From Blautia_A ammoniilytica (lineage in GTDB: Bacteria; Bacillota; Clostridia; Lachnospirales; Lachnospiraceae): 64,000 nt of DNA. Made by a program: the position numbers and the translations under genes. The DNA is taken from contig NZ_JAOQJL010000014.1 in NCBI RefSeq assembly GCF_025566965.1, positions 1 to 64,000 of the forward strand, given 5' to 3'. Under the pieces are notes generated by a model. The model had not been told where the DNA came from and did no database searches. It worked only from the letters and a program-made list of their open reading frames with translations. The stretch's first letter is position 1, and each line of letters starts with the position of its first letter. This document shows, in pieces, positions 1-7,280 of the stretch.

Positions 1-84
1 AAGCAGTTCATGGCTAATTAAAGGGAACAAAAAGAAAGGGAATGCACAATCCAGACGGTATCAGCGGCAGGCTACAAGAATAAA

Positions 85-113
85 TTGTGATTTCACAAGA
101 TTGGTGTTATAAT
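85..113 (+). promoter_or_regulatory. Promoter of the first IME operon, with palindromic operator
   Basis: TTGTGA (85-90) and TATAAT (108-113) are separated by 17 bases. The -35 box is half of a near-perfect palindrome, TTGTGATTTCACAA (85-98), a plausible repressor site. A GC-rich hairpin (CCGGGGCAACCGCCCCGG, 131-148) lies in the leader before the first gene. Bases 1-84 contain no gene I can support; an in-frame stop at 19-21 may end a gene lying to the left. Confidence 0.6.
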
Positions 114-176
114 AAGAGAAAAGTTCCTGCCGGGGCAACCGCCCCGGTGGTATGGATAGAAAGGCAGGAAAACAAT

Positions 177-449
177 ATGCACATCAGCTATAAACCACTC
201 TGGCACACACTGTTAGAGCGTGATATGAGAAAAGAGGATTTAAGGCTTGCTGCTGGTATGACAACAAATATGATTGCCAACATGAGCAAAGAGGGAAAGC
301 ACATCAGCATGGATACATTAGCCCGTATCTGTGAAACTCTGAATTGTGAGATTACTGATGTGATTGAGTTAGTACCAGACGAGCCTGCTTCCACAGGAGG
401 TAAGGAACATGAGCGAATTGAAACCAAGAATAACGGAAAACGGAATTGA
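177..449 (+). CDS. Cro/C1-type HTH regulator (YozG-like)
   Basis: A protein of about 90 residues whose first 70 form a compact Cro/C1 HTH domain: a helix around LLERDMRKEDLRLAAGM, a recognition helix near NMIANMSKEGKHIS, then the family ending LARICETLNCEITDVIE. Probable role: DNA-binding repressor of the IME, perhaps acting on the palindrome at 85-98. The start at 177 is preferred over an in-frame start at 87 because AAAGGCAGG lies just upstream and the domain begins there; the extra 30 residues would be translated hairpin leader. The end overlaps the next gene by 41 bases, which suggests translational coupling. Confidence 0.8.
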   Translation: MHISYKPLWHTLLERDMRKEDLRLAAGMTTNMIANMSKEGKHISMDTLARICETLNCEITDVIELVPDEPASTGGKEHERIETKNNGKRN

Positions 450-786
450 TTATATCCTTGTCGGAGATTACTACATTCCAGGCTTGAAACTGCCGGAGGA
501 ACACCGCCCTATCGGAAAGTACGGACGAATGCACCGGGAATATTTAAGAGAAGTCCACCCAGCCAGATTGAATACATTGATACTGACCGGAGAATTGTTG
601 ACATATCTTGCAGACCTGAATGAACAGGCACAAAAACGGTTAGACACTATCATGGAGCAGATGAAAGCTACCGAGGGCGTGACAGAGGAATTGAAGTGTA
701 CCCGACAAATGGAATGGGTGCAGCGTTGCAATAACATTCACAACAGGGCAGAAGAAATTGTTTTGTATGAGATGATTTATTCATAA
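409..786 (+). CDS. tnpV: TnpV family transposon-encoded protein
   Basis: A 125-residue protein of the TnpV family, small proteins of unknown function common on Tn4451-like and other clostridial mobile elements. Recognisable blocks are VGDYYIPGL, PIGKYGRMHREYL and the C-terminal EWVQRCNNIHNRAEEIVL. It overlaps the HTH gene by 41 bases and is preceded by AGGAGG inside that gene (about 395-400). A divergent homologue is encoded at 23185-23532 inside the giant ICE helicase gene, so the two elements each carry one copy. Function is not established; a role in transposition or transfer control is only inferred from its company. Confidence 0.8.
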   Translation: MSELKPRITENGIDYILVGDYYIPGLKLPEEHRPIGKYGRMHREYLREVHPARLNTLILTGELLTYLADLNEQAQKRLDTIMEQMKATEGVTEELKCTRQMEWVQRCNNIHNRAEEIVLYEMIYS

Positions 787-815
787 CGGGAGCAATTAAA
801 TCGGAGGTATATAAG

Positions 816-1778
816 ATGATTGAAATTGTATTTGGTGAAAGTGCCTGTGGAAGTTTGAAAATTGCCCAAACTTACGGCAAGGGAAAGTATAGAGGAAGTG
901 CTGTTTCAATATTTATGAGGCACGAAGACGGGAGTGTTCCATCTTCAGATGAAATGAAAAAGGCACAGCTTCAAGCACAGGAACAAGAACGCATTGCTTG
1001 GGAGAATGCTATTCCATTGGGAGGCAAGAGCAGTGATGTTTATTGTTTTGATATGGCTCTTAGTGTGGGAGATATTTCTGATAATGGAATTGGCGAACAG
1101 CGGAAAAATATTTTCAAGAAAATGCTGTCTGTCTGCTTTGTAGAGGATTTAGATTATCAGGTTGAAGAAAAAATACAGAAAATTAAAACTACATTGACCT
1201 CAGTGATTGAACGATATGTAGCTGGGGAAGAAATTCGCATTTGGTATAGCTATAATCCAGATGAGCTTTGTGGTATGTATTGGCTTATGAAACAACTTCA
1301 ACCATTAAACTGCCAGACAACAATTTATTTGGTTAAGTTACCTACATGGGAATATGGAAAAGAAAATACTATGACATCCAAAATAGCATGGGGCGAGGTC
1401 TCTCCTGGCGAATGGGGAAACTATATAACTCTACAAGAGAAAGCTAATCCTGTATTTCTTTCAGCTTGTACTATGAAATGGAATCAACTTCAAAATGAAA
1501 ATGCACCTTTGCGTGCAATGTTAAATGGTAAATTGCAAAGCGTTTCAGAAGATATATATGATAGTTTCATTCTTCGTGAAATTGCGGAACAGCCAGAGCA
1601 ATTCAAAATGGCTATTGTCATAGGTAATGTTTTAGGAAAATATCAACTTGGAATTAGTGATGTATGGATTTCCAATCGCATTGATAAAATGCTTGAAGAT
1701 GGTGTGTTGGAAATTATACAGGACGCACCAAAGGGAGAAACAAATTATCGCCGAATATTAAGAAAACGAATGAAATAA
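816..1778 (+). CDS. DUF1835/DUF3658-type protein
   Basis: A 320-residue soluble protein. The N-terminus (MIEIVFGESACGSLKIAQ) matches the start of DUF1835 proteins, and the C-terminal segment (SDVWISNRIDKMLEDGVLEI, then YRRILRK) resembles DUF3658; the two usually occur together. No transmembrane segment, signal peptide or enzyme motif is seen. GGAGG (802-806) precedes the ATG. The gene is less GC-rich than the mobilization genes that follow, so it may be cargo of the element. Family assignment is by motif recognition; the biochemical role of the family is unknown to me. Confidence 0.65.
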   Translation: MIEIVFGESACGSLKIAQTYGKGKYRGSAVSIFMRHEDGSVPSSDEMKKAQLQAQEQERIAWENAIPLGGKSSDVYCFDMALSVGDISDNGIGEQRKNIFKKMLSVCFVEDLDYQVEEKIQKIKTTLTSVIERYVAGEEIRIWYSYNPDELCGMYWLMKQLQPLNCQTTIYLVKLPTWEYGKENTMTSKIAWGEVSPGEWGNYITLQEKANPVFLSACTMKWNQLQNENAPLRAMLNGKLQSVSEDIYDSFILREIAEQPEQFKMAIVIGNVLGKYQLGISDVWISNRIDKMLEDGVLEIIQDAPKGETNYRRILRKRMK

Positions 1779-1839
1779 TAACCACAGCACAAACCGCTGC
1801 TACATGGAATCCAACAAACCATGCAACAGCGGTTTTCCT

Positions 1840-2646
1840 TTACCGTTTTTTCCTCTGGCTGATAGGCGTTCCCATTTTCTTTGATTTTTTGAGAATACGA
1901 ATGAACCAGCGAAATTCTTCTTCTGACAGGTTTTTATAGTTGATACCAAGCTGCTTGCAGTAAAGGATAACCAGTTTTTCATCTCGACTGCCCTTGAAAT
2001 TTTCGACCGCTTCCAGATTTTCTTTCAGTTCATCGGCAACGGTAGTTTGGGGCGCACTCTCGCTGTCCTTTTTGTGGAATTCCCGAATATCCCGGATAAT
2101 CAGGTTGAGGTCATCCAGAACCATGTGACTGAAATACTCATCATCACTGATATGTGCGGCTTGCAGCACCTTCAAATGCGGGTCATCTTCGCCGGGGCGA
2201 TACCGTTCAATAATTTCATGCCGGACGGTATCAACAAGGGAGTTGAGATTTTGGATTTGCATGGTGGCAATCCCGTCCACATAAATCTCAATGTCCGCAA
2301 GAAACTTGATAAAGTCCTTATGGGTGGCAAGTTCGCAGAGCAGACGGTTGTTAATCCGACCGCTTTTCAGCAGTGCCACCATCTCATCGTTCAAATGCAG
2401 CTCCGTCAGTGGCGTGTTGATCTGCTCCCTGTTCTCTGTCCGGCACAGCAGATAATCGACGGAAACCCCATAGAAGTCTGCCAGCGTGATAAGGTTGCCA
2501 TGATTGATTTCCTTATAATCCTCTTTTTCATAACTGCCAAGGGCTGATTTAGAAATGCCCGTCAGCTTTGATAGTTCTTCCAGATTTAAGCCTTTGTCTT
2601 TGCGGAGTTCCCAAAGGCGTTCCTGTATGCTTGTTGCAACTTTCAT
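1840..2646 (-). CDS. XRE-family HTH transcriptional regulator
   Basis: A 268-residue protein with an N-terminal XRE HTH domain (about residues 5-68: IQERLWELRKDKGLNLEELS, TGISKSALGSYE, LADFYGVSVDYLL) followed by about 200 residues of helical sequence of unknown role. The start at 2646 is preferred over upstream in-frame codons (the frame is open to 3003) because GGAAAGGAG lies just upstream and the HTH begins at once. It is transcribed away from the mobilization genes, from its own promoter at 2693-2722. Likely the regulator of IME excision or mobilization, by position only. Confidence 0.85.
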   Translation of the reverse strand: MKVATSIQERLWELRKDKGLNLEELSKLTGISKSALGSYEKEDYKEINHGNLITLADFYGVSVDYLLCRTENREQINTPLTELHLNDEMVALLKSGRINNRLLCELATHKDFIKFLADIEIYVDGIATMQIQNLNSLVDTVRHEIIERYRPGEDDPHLKVLQAAHISDDEYFSHMVLDDLNLIIRDIREFHKKDSESAPQTTVADELKENLEAVENFKGSRDEKLVILYCKQLGINYKNLSEEEFRWFIRILKKSKKMGTPISQRKKR

Positions 2647-2692
2647 GGGCGCACGCTCCTTTCCGGTGGTTTTATTTCTGCCGTTTAACTGG

Positions 2693-2722
2693 ATTATATC
2701 ACACTTTCCGCAATCGTGGAAA
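2693..2722 (-). promoter_or_regulatory. Promoter of the XRE regulator gene
   Basis: Read on the minus strand: TTTCCA, an 18-base spacer, TATAAT (complement of 2693-2698). The spacer contains TTTCC...GGAAA, a small inverted repeat that could be an autoregulatory operator. Spacing to the start codon leaves a 5' leader of about 40 bases. Confidence 0.5.
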
Positions 2723-3128
2723 TTTCTGATTTTCCCCCTGATTCCTACTTTGTGGATATACGGCACAGGGCACAAAAATGTTCTATGATACAGGTAGTTC
2801 ATCGATGGATTATTCCAATCGAATGACCAGCCTGTGTGGGATATGCTTCCCCGGCGATGTAGCGCCATGACTTTTGGCAGGGATATGGAGGAACCCTGAC
2901 CGAAACGAGCGTACCAAAGGGAGCGATACGCCGCTGTGAGATTCAGGGGAGGAACGACACCGGGGAGAACTGGCGAACTGACACCGAAATGATACCGAAA
3001 CACGACAATTTGATAGGGAGATAGTCTACCCTATCGCTGAGACTTCGGGAGATTTTAAGCGGCTCTATGGCTGTAATTTTGCCGAAAATCGCCCCGAAAC
3101 CATACACGAAAACGGGAGGAAACGTAAC
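2723..3128. other. Intergenic region between divergent IME genes
   Basis: About 400 bases without a convincing gene. It contains a small hairpin (GATAGGGA...CCCTATC around 3013-3035) and several short GC-rich repeats (GGGGAGAAC, CCGAAA). The end (GGGAGGA, 3114-3120) is the ribosome binding site of the next gene. No clear sigma-70 promoter was found for the plus-strand genes, though they must start in or before this region. Confidence 0.4.
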
Positions 3129-3317
3129 ATGCCGAGAATGAGCAAAAAGCGGAAGCATGAGCTTTCCTTTTACCTCAATGACCGGGGGCGTGTCACTTAC
3201 AACGAATTATGCCGGAAATGCCAGCATGGGTGCAAGCAGAGCTTCCGGGCGGTTGTGATTGACTGCCCCCGTTATTTATCCAAACGAGCAAAGAAAAAGG
3301 AGGAACACACCGAATGA
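3129..3317 (+). CDS. Small basic Cys-containing protein of the mobilization module
   Basis: A 62-residue, strongly basic protein with a cysteine cluster (YNELCRKCQHGCKQSF) and a second group ending DCP, which could hold a zinc ion. I do not recognise a named family, but such a protein commonly precedes the RepA_N-like and DUF3847 genes in gut mobilizable elements. GGGAGGA precedes the ATG, and the stop overlaps the next start (ATGA), so translation is coupled. Confidence 0.6.
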   Translation: MPRMSKKRKHELSFYLNDRGRVTYNELCRKCQHGCKQSFRAVVIDCPRYLSKRAKKKEEHTE

Positions 3318-3655
3318 ATTTTGAATTTATGACGATAGACACACCATTGCCGCCCTGTATGCCATTTCCCAGAGCGTTGACAGGATTTCCAGTCAGCAGC
3401 ACCGCAAAGGTCATGTACTGCCGGATGTTGGACGCTATGCTTTTCAGAGGGCAGGCGGACGAGAACGGGATTCTTTTTGTCTGCTTCCCTATCACAGCCA
3501 TTGCCGCAGTCCTGTCCCGCAGCCTCATGACGGTCAAGCGTTTTTTGAATGAACTGGAAACCGCCGGACTTATCATGCGGGTGCGTCAGGGCGTGGGAGA
3601 ACCGAACAGGATTTATGTGCTGATACCGGGAAAGGAGGGCGCTACCCTTGCCTGA
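3314..3655 (+). CDS. Replication initiator-like winged-helix protein (RepA_N-type)
   Basis: A 113-residue protein resembling the N-terminal winged-helix domain of RepA_N initiators: STAKVMYCRMLDAML matches the 'SSxAKxLYxxLLxRM' helix, followed by DENGILFVCFPI and a helix-turn-helix with MTVKRFLNELETAGLIMRVR. It lacks the C-terminal half of full-length initiators (compare 53997-54995), so it may be a reduced DNA-binding protein rather than a working initiator. GGAGGA precedes the ATG; it overlaps both neighbours by a few bases, indicating one operon. Confidence 0.65.
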   Translation: MNFEFMTIDTPLPPCMPFPRALTGFPVSSTAKVMYCRMLDAMLFRGQADENGILFVCFPITAIAAVLSRSLMTVKRFLNELETAGLIMRVRQGVGEPNRIYVLIPGKEGATLA

Positions 3656-3944
3656 TACCTCAAAGCTGGGAAAGCTCAACCGGGAGTTGGAGAAAAGCGA
3701 AAAGAAACTGCGGAAAGCCATCAATGATGAAAAGGCATTGCAGCACCAGTTGAAGCAGCTTACCCGAAAGGAACGGACGCACCGGCTCTGTACTCGTGGC
3801 GGTATGCTGGAAAGTTTTCTGCAAGAGCCGGAACGCCTGACAGATGATGATGTCATGCTGTTGTTGAAACTCATTTTTCACAGACAGGACACGCAGGAAC
3901 TATTGAAAAAACTGCTGGAATGGGAGATGCCGGAACCCCCTTAG
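3648..3944 (+). CDS. DUF3847-type small helical protein
   Basis: A 98-residue protein with a coiled-coil-like N-terminal half (LGKLNRELEKSEKKLRKAIN) and the block RTHRLCTRGGMLESFL followed by DDDVMLLLKLIF, which is the DUF3847 pattern seen next to MobA/MobL relaxases. The start is a TTG with AAAGGAGGG about nine bases upstream; it overlaps the previous stop. Function unknown; an accessory relaxosome protein is plausible from position. Confidence 0.7.
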   Translation: MPDTSKLGKLNRELEKSEKKLRKAINDEKALQHQLKQLTRKERTHRLCTRGGMLESFLQEPERLTDDDVMLLLKLIFHRQDTQELLKKLLEWEMPEPP

Positions 3945-3955
3945 TTTACTAAGGG

Positions 3956-3991
3956 CGCAATTATACACCACCCAAAGGTTGGTGCATTGCG
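3956..3991. other. Candidate oriT hairpin upstream of the MobA relaxase
   Basis: A nested inverted repeat: outer arms CGCAAT (3956-3961) and ATTGCG (3986-3991), inner arms CACCACCC and GGTTGGTG around AAA (3966-3984). It sits about 1 kb before the relaxase gene. Such a hairpin with an adjacent nick site is typical of MobA/MobL origins of transfer, but no nick site can be proven from sequence alone. Confidence 0.4.
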
Positions 3992-3999
3992 TTCTCCGA

Positions 4000-4326
4000 A
4001 GGCTCCTCGCCGGAGGGCTGTGATTTTCCGCAGTCATGGTCTGCTCCAAATCATACAGGGGACGCTACGCTTCCCCTGCGCTGGCTGTCGCCAGCTACCC
4101 TTTTGTGGACTTGCCGCCCGGAAACACCTTGCGCTGCAAGCTGTTCCCGTCCAGCAAGTTTTATCAGTCGAGCTATCCTTATCTACGGTAATTTAGTATA
4201 ATAAGGTCAAAAAACAGAACGCTATCATTGTGCAACCGATATGCAACTGATAATTGCTTGATAGTTGGTGGTAGCAACACGGTAATTCAGATAGAATAAA
4301 GCCAACAAAGAAAGGAGGTCATCCAA
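4000..4326. other. Intergenic region with several GC-rich inverted repeats
   Basis: From about 4000 to 4196 there are short hairpins: AGGGGA...TCCCCT, GCTGGCTGTCGCCAGC and CTTGCGCTGCAAG. This part probably belongs to the transfer origin region. From 4197 to 4310 the sequence is AT-richer and holds no gene I can support. AAAGGAGG (4311-4318) is the ribosome binding site of the small membrane peptide that follows. Confidence 0.4.
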
Positions 4327-4440
4327 ATGTTAGTAAACATCATTATGATTGTAGTCGGAATAGTTTTCTCATGTATCTTTGTCGGCTTGCTTATCCTTGT
4401 TATTCGTGCATTGCTTAAATATATCCGTACAGAGAAATGA
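4327..4440 (+). CDS. 37-residue single-pass membrane peptide
   Basis: A tiny gene: 37 residues, almost all a hydrophobic helix (IIMIVVGIVFSCIFVGLL) with a basic tail LKYIRTEK. AAAGGAGG precedes the ATG by eight bases. Its sequence is clearly duplicated as the N-terminus of the next protein (4470-4808), which adds an HTH domain. No known function; it could be a regulator of that membrane-anchored HTH protein, or a toxin-like peptide. Evidence for coding: good ribosome binding site and protein-level conservation with the neighbour (most differences are conservative). Confidence 0.6.
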   Translation: MLVNIIMIVVGIVFSCIFVGLLILVIRALLKYIRTEK

Positions 4441-4469
4441 AGCCAACAGCAACATTAGGAGGTGGTCAA

Positions 4470-4808
4470 ATGAAAGTAACCGTATTTATGATAATCGTTG
4501 GAATAATTTTCTTATGTATCTTTGTTGGTTTGCTTACCCTTATTGTTCGTGCATTACTCAAATATATCCATTCAAAAGATGTACGGCAGGAAAAATCCGT
4601 AGTGAGGAAATCGTTGGGTGAAGCACTCAAAGTACACAGAACACAGTGCAAAATGACGCAGGAATTTGTTGCTGAAACGATTGGTGTTAGCAGGCAGGCT
4701 GTTTCAAAATGGGAAAATGGAACATCCGACCCTTCCACATCAAATCTTTTTGCACTTGCAAAACTTTACGGTATTTCTGTTGAAGAATTACTAAAAGAAG
4801 TTGAATAA
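4470..4808 (+). CDS. Membrane-anchored XRE-type HTH protein
   Basis: A 112-residue protein: residues about 5-32 form a transmembrane helix (VGIIFLCIFVGLLTLIVRAL) nearly identical to the preceding 37-residue peptide, and residues about 52-112 form a typical XRE HTH (LGEALKVHRTQCKMTQEFVA, SRQAVSKWENG, LAKLYGISVEELL). The start at 4470 has AGGAGGTGG upstream; an in-frame ATG at 4437 overlaps the previous stop and is less likely. The fusion suggests a DNA-binding protein held at the membrane. What it senses is unknown. Confidence 0.8.
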   Translation: MKVTVFMIIVGIIFLCIFVGLLTLIVRALLKYIHSKDVRQEKSVVRKSLGEALKVHRTQCKMTQEFVAETIGVSRQAVSKWENGTSDPSTSNLFALAKLYGISVEELLKEVE

Positions 4809-4994
4809 TCTTCATGCAGATATTTTATTTCATCATCGGGCCACCCTGACCCGAACTTTCAAAACTGAATACCAGCCGCCCACCGGCGGCACCACCGAGC
4901 AGGAAATCTGAAAAGGTCTCCTGCTTTTTTTCTGCCCCAAATGAGGTGGTAAAACGCCACCCCATCCACCAATTACCGAAAGGAGGGACACGAA
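4809..4994. other. Leader region of the MobA relaxase gene
   Basis: It contains short inverted repeats such as CCGCCCACCGGCGGC and ends in GAAAGGAGGGAC, the relaxase ribosome binding site. No gene is supported. It may contain the promoter or part of oriT. Confidence 0.3.
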
Positions 4995-6569
4995 ATGCCC
5001 TGTCCACACAACGAAATCTCGATTGTGCAGCGAAGCCAACAGCAGTCTGCGGTTGCCGCCGCTGCCTACCAGAGCGGCGAAAAGCTGTTCTGTGGATACG
5101 ATCAGGAAGTGAAGCACTACCCGGAAAAGCGTGGTATCGTCCACAATGAAATCTTGCTTCCGGCAAATGCCCCACGGTCGTATGCAGACCGCAATACTTT
5201 ATGGAACGCCGCCGAAGCGGTGGAGAAGCAATGGAATTCCCAGCTTGCAAGGCGGTGGGTGCTTACCATCCCCAGAGAGATACCGCCCGACCAGTACGCC
5301 GCCCTTGTCCGGGATTTCTGCAATCAGCAGTTTGTTTCCAAAGGAATGTGCGTGGATTTTGCCATCCATGACAAAGGGGACGGAAACCCTCACGCTCATG
5401 TCATGCTGACTATGCGGGCAATGGATGAACATGGGAAATGGCTTCCCAAGAGCCGCAAGGTTTATGACCTTGACGAGAACGGGGAACGGATAAAACTTCC
5501 GTCCGGCAGATGGAAAAGTCACAAGGAAGATACGGTTGACTGGAACGACCGCAAGTATTGTGAAATCTGGCGGCATGAATGGGAGATCATCCAGAACCGC
5601 TATCTGGAAGCCAACAACCGCCCGGAGCGGGTGGATCTCCGTTCTTATGAAAGACAGGGGCTTGATATTATCCCTACCGTCCATGAGGGTGCTGCTGTCC
5701 GGCAGATGGAAAAGCGAGGGATTCAGACCAACATCGGAAATCTGAACCGGGAAATCAAAGCCGCCAACAGCCTGATGAAGTCTATCCGGCAGCTTATTAA
5801 AAATCTCAAAGGCTGGATTATCGAGCTTAGTGAAAAACGAAAAGAACTGCTTGCGGAAAAAGCTGCGGAGGAAGCGGTATTTCTTCCCAATCTGTTGATG
5901 AAGTACATGGAGGTACGAAAGGCAGAACGGAGCGACTGGACACGGGCGGGACAAAACCGTGGAACTTCCAAAGACTTAAAGGCAGTCAGCGAAGCCCTGT
6001 CCTATCTTCAGAGAAAGGGACTTTCCACCGTGGAGGATTTGGAAAACTTTATAGAAACGTCCGGGAAATCTGCCGCCGACTACCGAAAGCAGATGAAGCC
6101 AAAGGAAACCCGCAGCAACGTGATTGACGCTATCCTTGCCGCCCGGACGGACTGTAAGGAATGTAAGCCCGTTTATGAGAAATACCAGAAGATATTTTTC
6201 AAGAAAACTAAGGAAAAATTCAAGCTGGAACACCCGGAGGTTGCCCGGTTTGAGAAAGCCAGTGCCTACCTTGCCAAGCACCCGGATGATAAGGACAGCA
6301 CGAAAAAGGAGCTTTTGCAGGAACAGGCGAAGCTTGTGGGCGAAATCGCAGACTTGAAAGTACCGTTGACCGAGGTGCAGGAAGATTTGAAGAAGCTGCG
6401 GGACATCCGCTACTGGGTACGGAAAGCCACACCCGGCACAGAGGAAAGCAAAGAGCCGCCCAAGAAGCAGCCCCTCAAAGAAGTCTTGCAGGATAAGGCT
6501 GACGAGAAGAAAGCACAGAAAAACGCCCCGGCGCAGACGAAACACAAACAACAGGATATGGAACTTTAA
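4995..6569 (+). CDS. mobA: MobA/MobL family relaxase
   Basis: A 524-residue DNA-nicking and mobilization protein that starts transfer of the IME at oriT using a conjugation machine from another element. The N-terminal third is the MobA/MobL domain: MPCPHNEISIVQRSQQQSAV start, and the metal-binding histidine motif HDKGDGNPHAHVMLT with His125, His133 and His135. The C-terminal half is charged and helical (coiled-coil-like, about residues 255-480), as usual for this family. AAAGGAGG precedes the ATG. It is followed by a strong hairpin. There is no type IV coupling protein in the IME, so it must depend on a helper such as the ICE to the right. Confidence 0.92.
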   Translation: MPCPHNEISIVQRSQQQSAVAAAAYQSGEKLFCGYDQEVKHYPEKRGIVHNEILLPANAPRSYADRNTLWNAAEAVEKQWNSQLARRWVLTIPREIPPDQYAALVRDFCNQQFVSKGMCVDFAIHDKGDGNPHAHVMLTMRAMDEHGKWLPKSRKVYDLDENGERIKLPSGRWKSHKEDTVDWNDRKYCEIWRHEWEIIQNRYLEANNRPERVDLRSYERQGLDIIPTVHEGAAVRQMEKRGIQTNIGNLNREIKAANSLMKSIRQLIKNLKGWIIELSEKRKELLAEKAAEEAVFLPNLLMKYMEVRKAERSDWTRAGQNRGTSKDLKAVSEALSYLQRKGLSTVEDLENFIETSGKSAADYRKQMKPKETRSNVIDAILAARTDCKECKPVYEKYQKIFFKKTKEKFKLEHPEVARFEKASAYLAKHPDDKDSTKKELLQEQAKLVGEIADLKVPLTEVQEDLKKLRDIRYWVRKATPGTEESKEPPKKQPLKEVLQDKADEKKAQKNAPAQTKHKQQDMEL

Positions 6570-6615
6570 CAGGCACTTGCCATTTTCAGATTGAGAATGA
6601 TAAGTGCCTTTTCTT
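6570..6615 (+). terminator. Terminator after the relaxase gene
   Basis: AGGCACTT...AAGTGCCT with an inner stem (CATTTTC/GAGAATG) followed by a T-rich run. It lies directly after the relaxase stop and just before the ribosome binding site of the primase gene, so it may partly insulate the replication genes. Confidence 0.7.
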
Positions 6616-6635
6616 TTTTACAAGGAGGAATTGAT

Positions 6636-7280
6636 TTGAATGTATTTGAAGCTGTGAAGCAGTCCGTTACGACAAGACAGGCTGCGGAGCATTACGGAAT
6701 CCGGGTAAACAGAAACGGGATGGCTTGCTGCCCGTTCCACAACGATAAGACCCCCAGCATGAAGCTGGACAAGCGTTTCCACTGCTTCGGATGTGGTGCA
6801 GATGGGGATGTGATTGATTTTGTAGCTGCCCTGTACGGGCTGGGGAAAAAGGAAGCCGCCGCACAGTTGGCGAGTGACTTCGGGCTTGCCTATGAGGACT
6901 GGAAGCCACCGGGCAGGGCAAGGAAGCCCAAGCCCCGGCAGAAATCCCCGGAAGAACAGTTCCGGGAAGCAAAGGCACATTGCTTCCGTGTCCTTGCCGA
7001 TTATCTACACCTCTTACGGGTATGGAAAACCGACTATGCCCCGCACTCCCCGGAGGAAGCGTTTCATCCCCGGTTCGTGGAAGCCTTGCAGAAGCAAGCC
7101 CATGTGGAATATCTGCTGGATGTGCTGCTGTTCGGGGAGACAGAGGAAAAAGCGGTTTTGATTATGGACTACGGAAAGGATGTGATACAGCTTGAACAGC
7201 GAATGGCAGAGCTTGCAGCCGCAGACGCAGCAAGAACTAAAAAACACCATGAACGCCATGCAGCCGCCCCAGAGCGTTGA
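6636..7280 (+). CDS. CHC2 zinc finger primase-like protein
   Basis: A 214-residue protein with the DnaG-type CHC2 zinc finger: Cys32, His35, Cys50 and Cys53 in CCPFHNDKTPSMKLDKRFHC FGCG, followed by the typical GDVIDFVAALYGLGKKEAA. The TOPRIM half of DnaG is absent, as in many mobile-element versions. The start is taken as TTG at 6636 with AAGGAGG seven bases upstream; an in-frame ATG at 6591 lies within the terminator hairpin. Its 3' end overlaps the next gene by 89 bases. Likely makes primers for, or loads factors on, IME DNA during transfer replication. Confidence 0.85.
   Translation: MNVFEAVKQSVTTRQAAEHYGIRVNRNGMACCPFHNDKTPSMKLDKRFHCFGCGADGDVIDFVAALYGLGKKEAAAQLASDFGLAYEDWKPPGRARKPKPRQKSPEEQFREAKAHCFRVLADYLHLLRVWKTDYAPHSPEEAFHPRFVEALQKQAHVEYLLDVLLFGETEEKAVLIMDYGKDVIQLEQRMAELAAADAARTKKHHERHAAAPER

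Noticed and set aside
2047..2547. A 166-residue plus-strand open frame opposite the XRE regulator
   Set aside because: Shadow of the minus-strand gene; no start signal and no recognisable fold.
2647..3003. N-terminal extension of the minus-strand XRE regulator
   Set aside because: A good ribosome binding site and the HTH start support 2646; the upstream stretch covers the promoter and shows no protein features.
4825..5250. Minus-strand open frames opposite the start of the relaxase gene
   Set aside because: They overlap the conserved relaxase N-terminus, and show no start signal or protein-like features.
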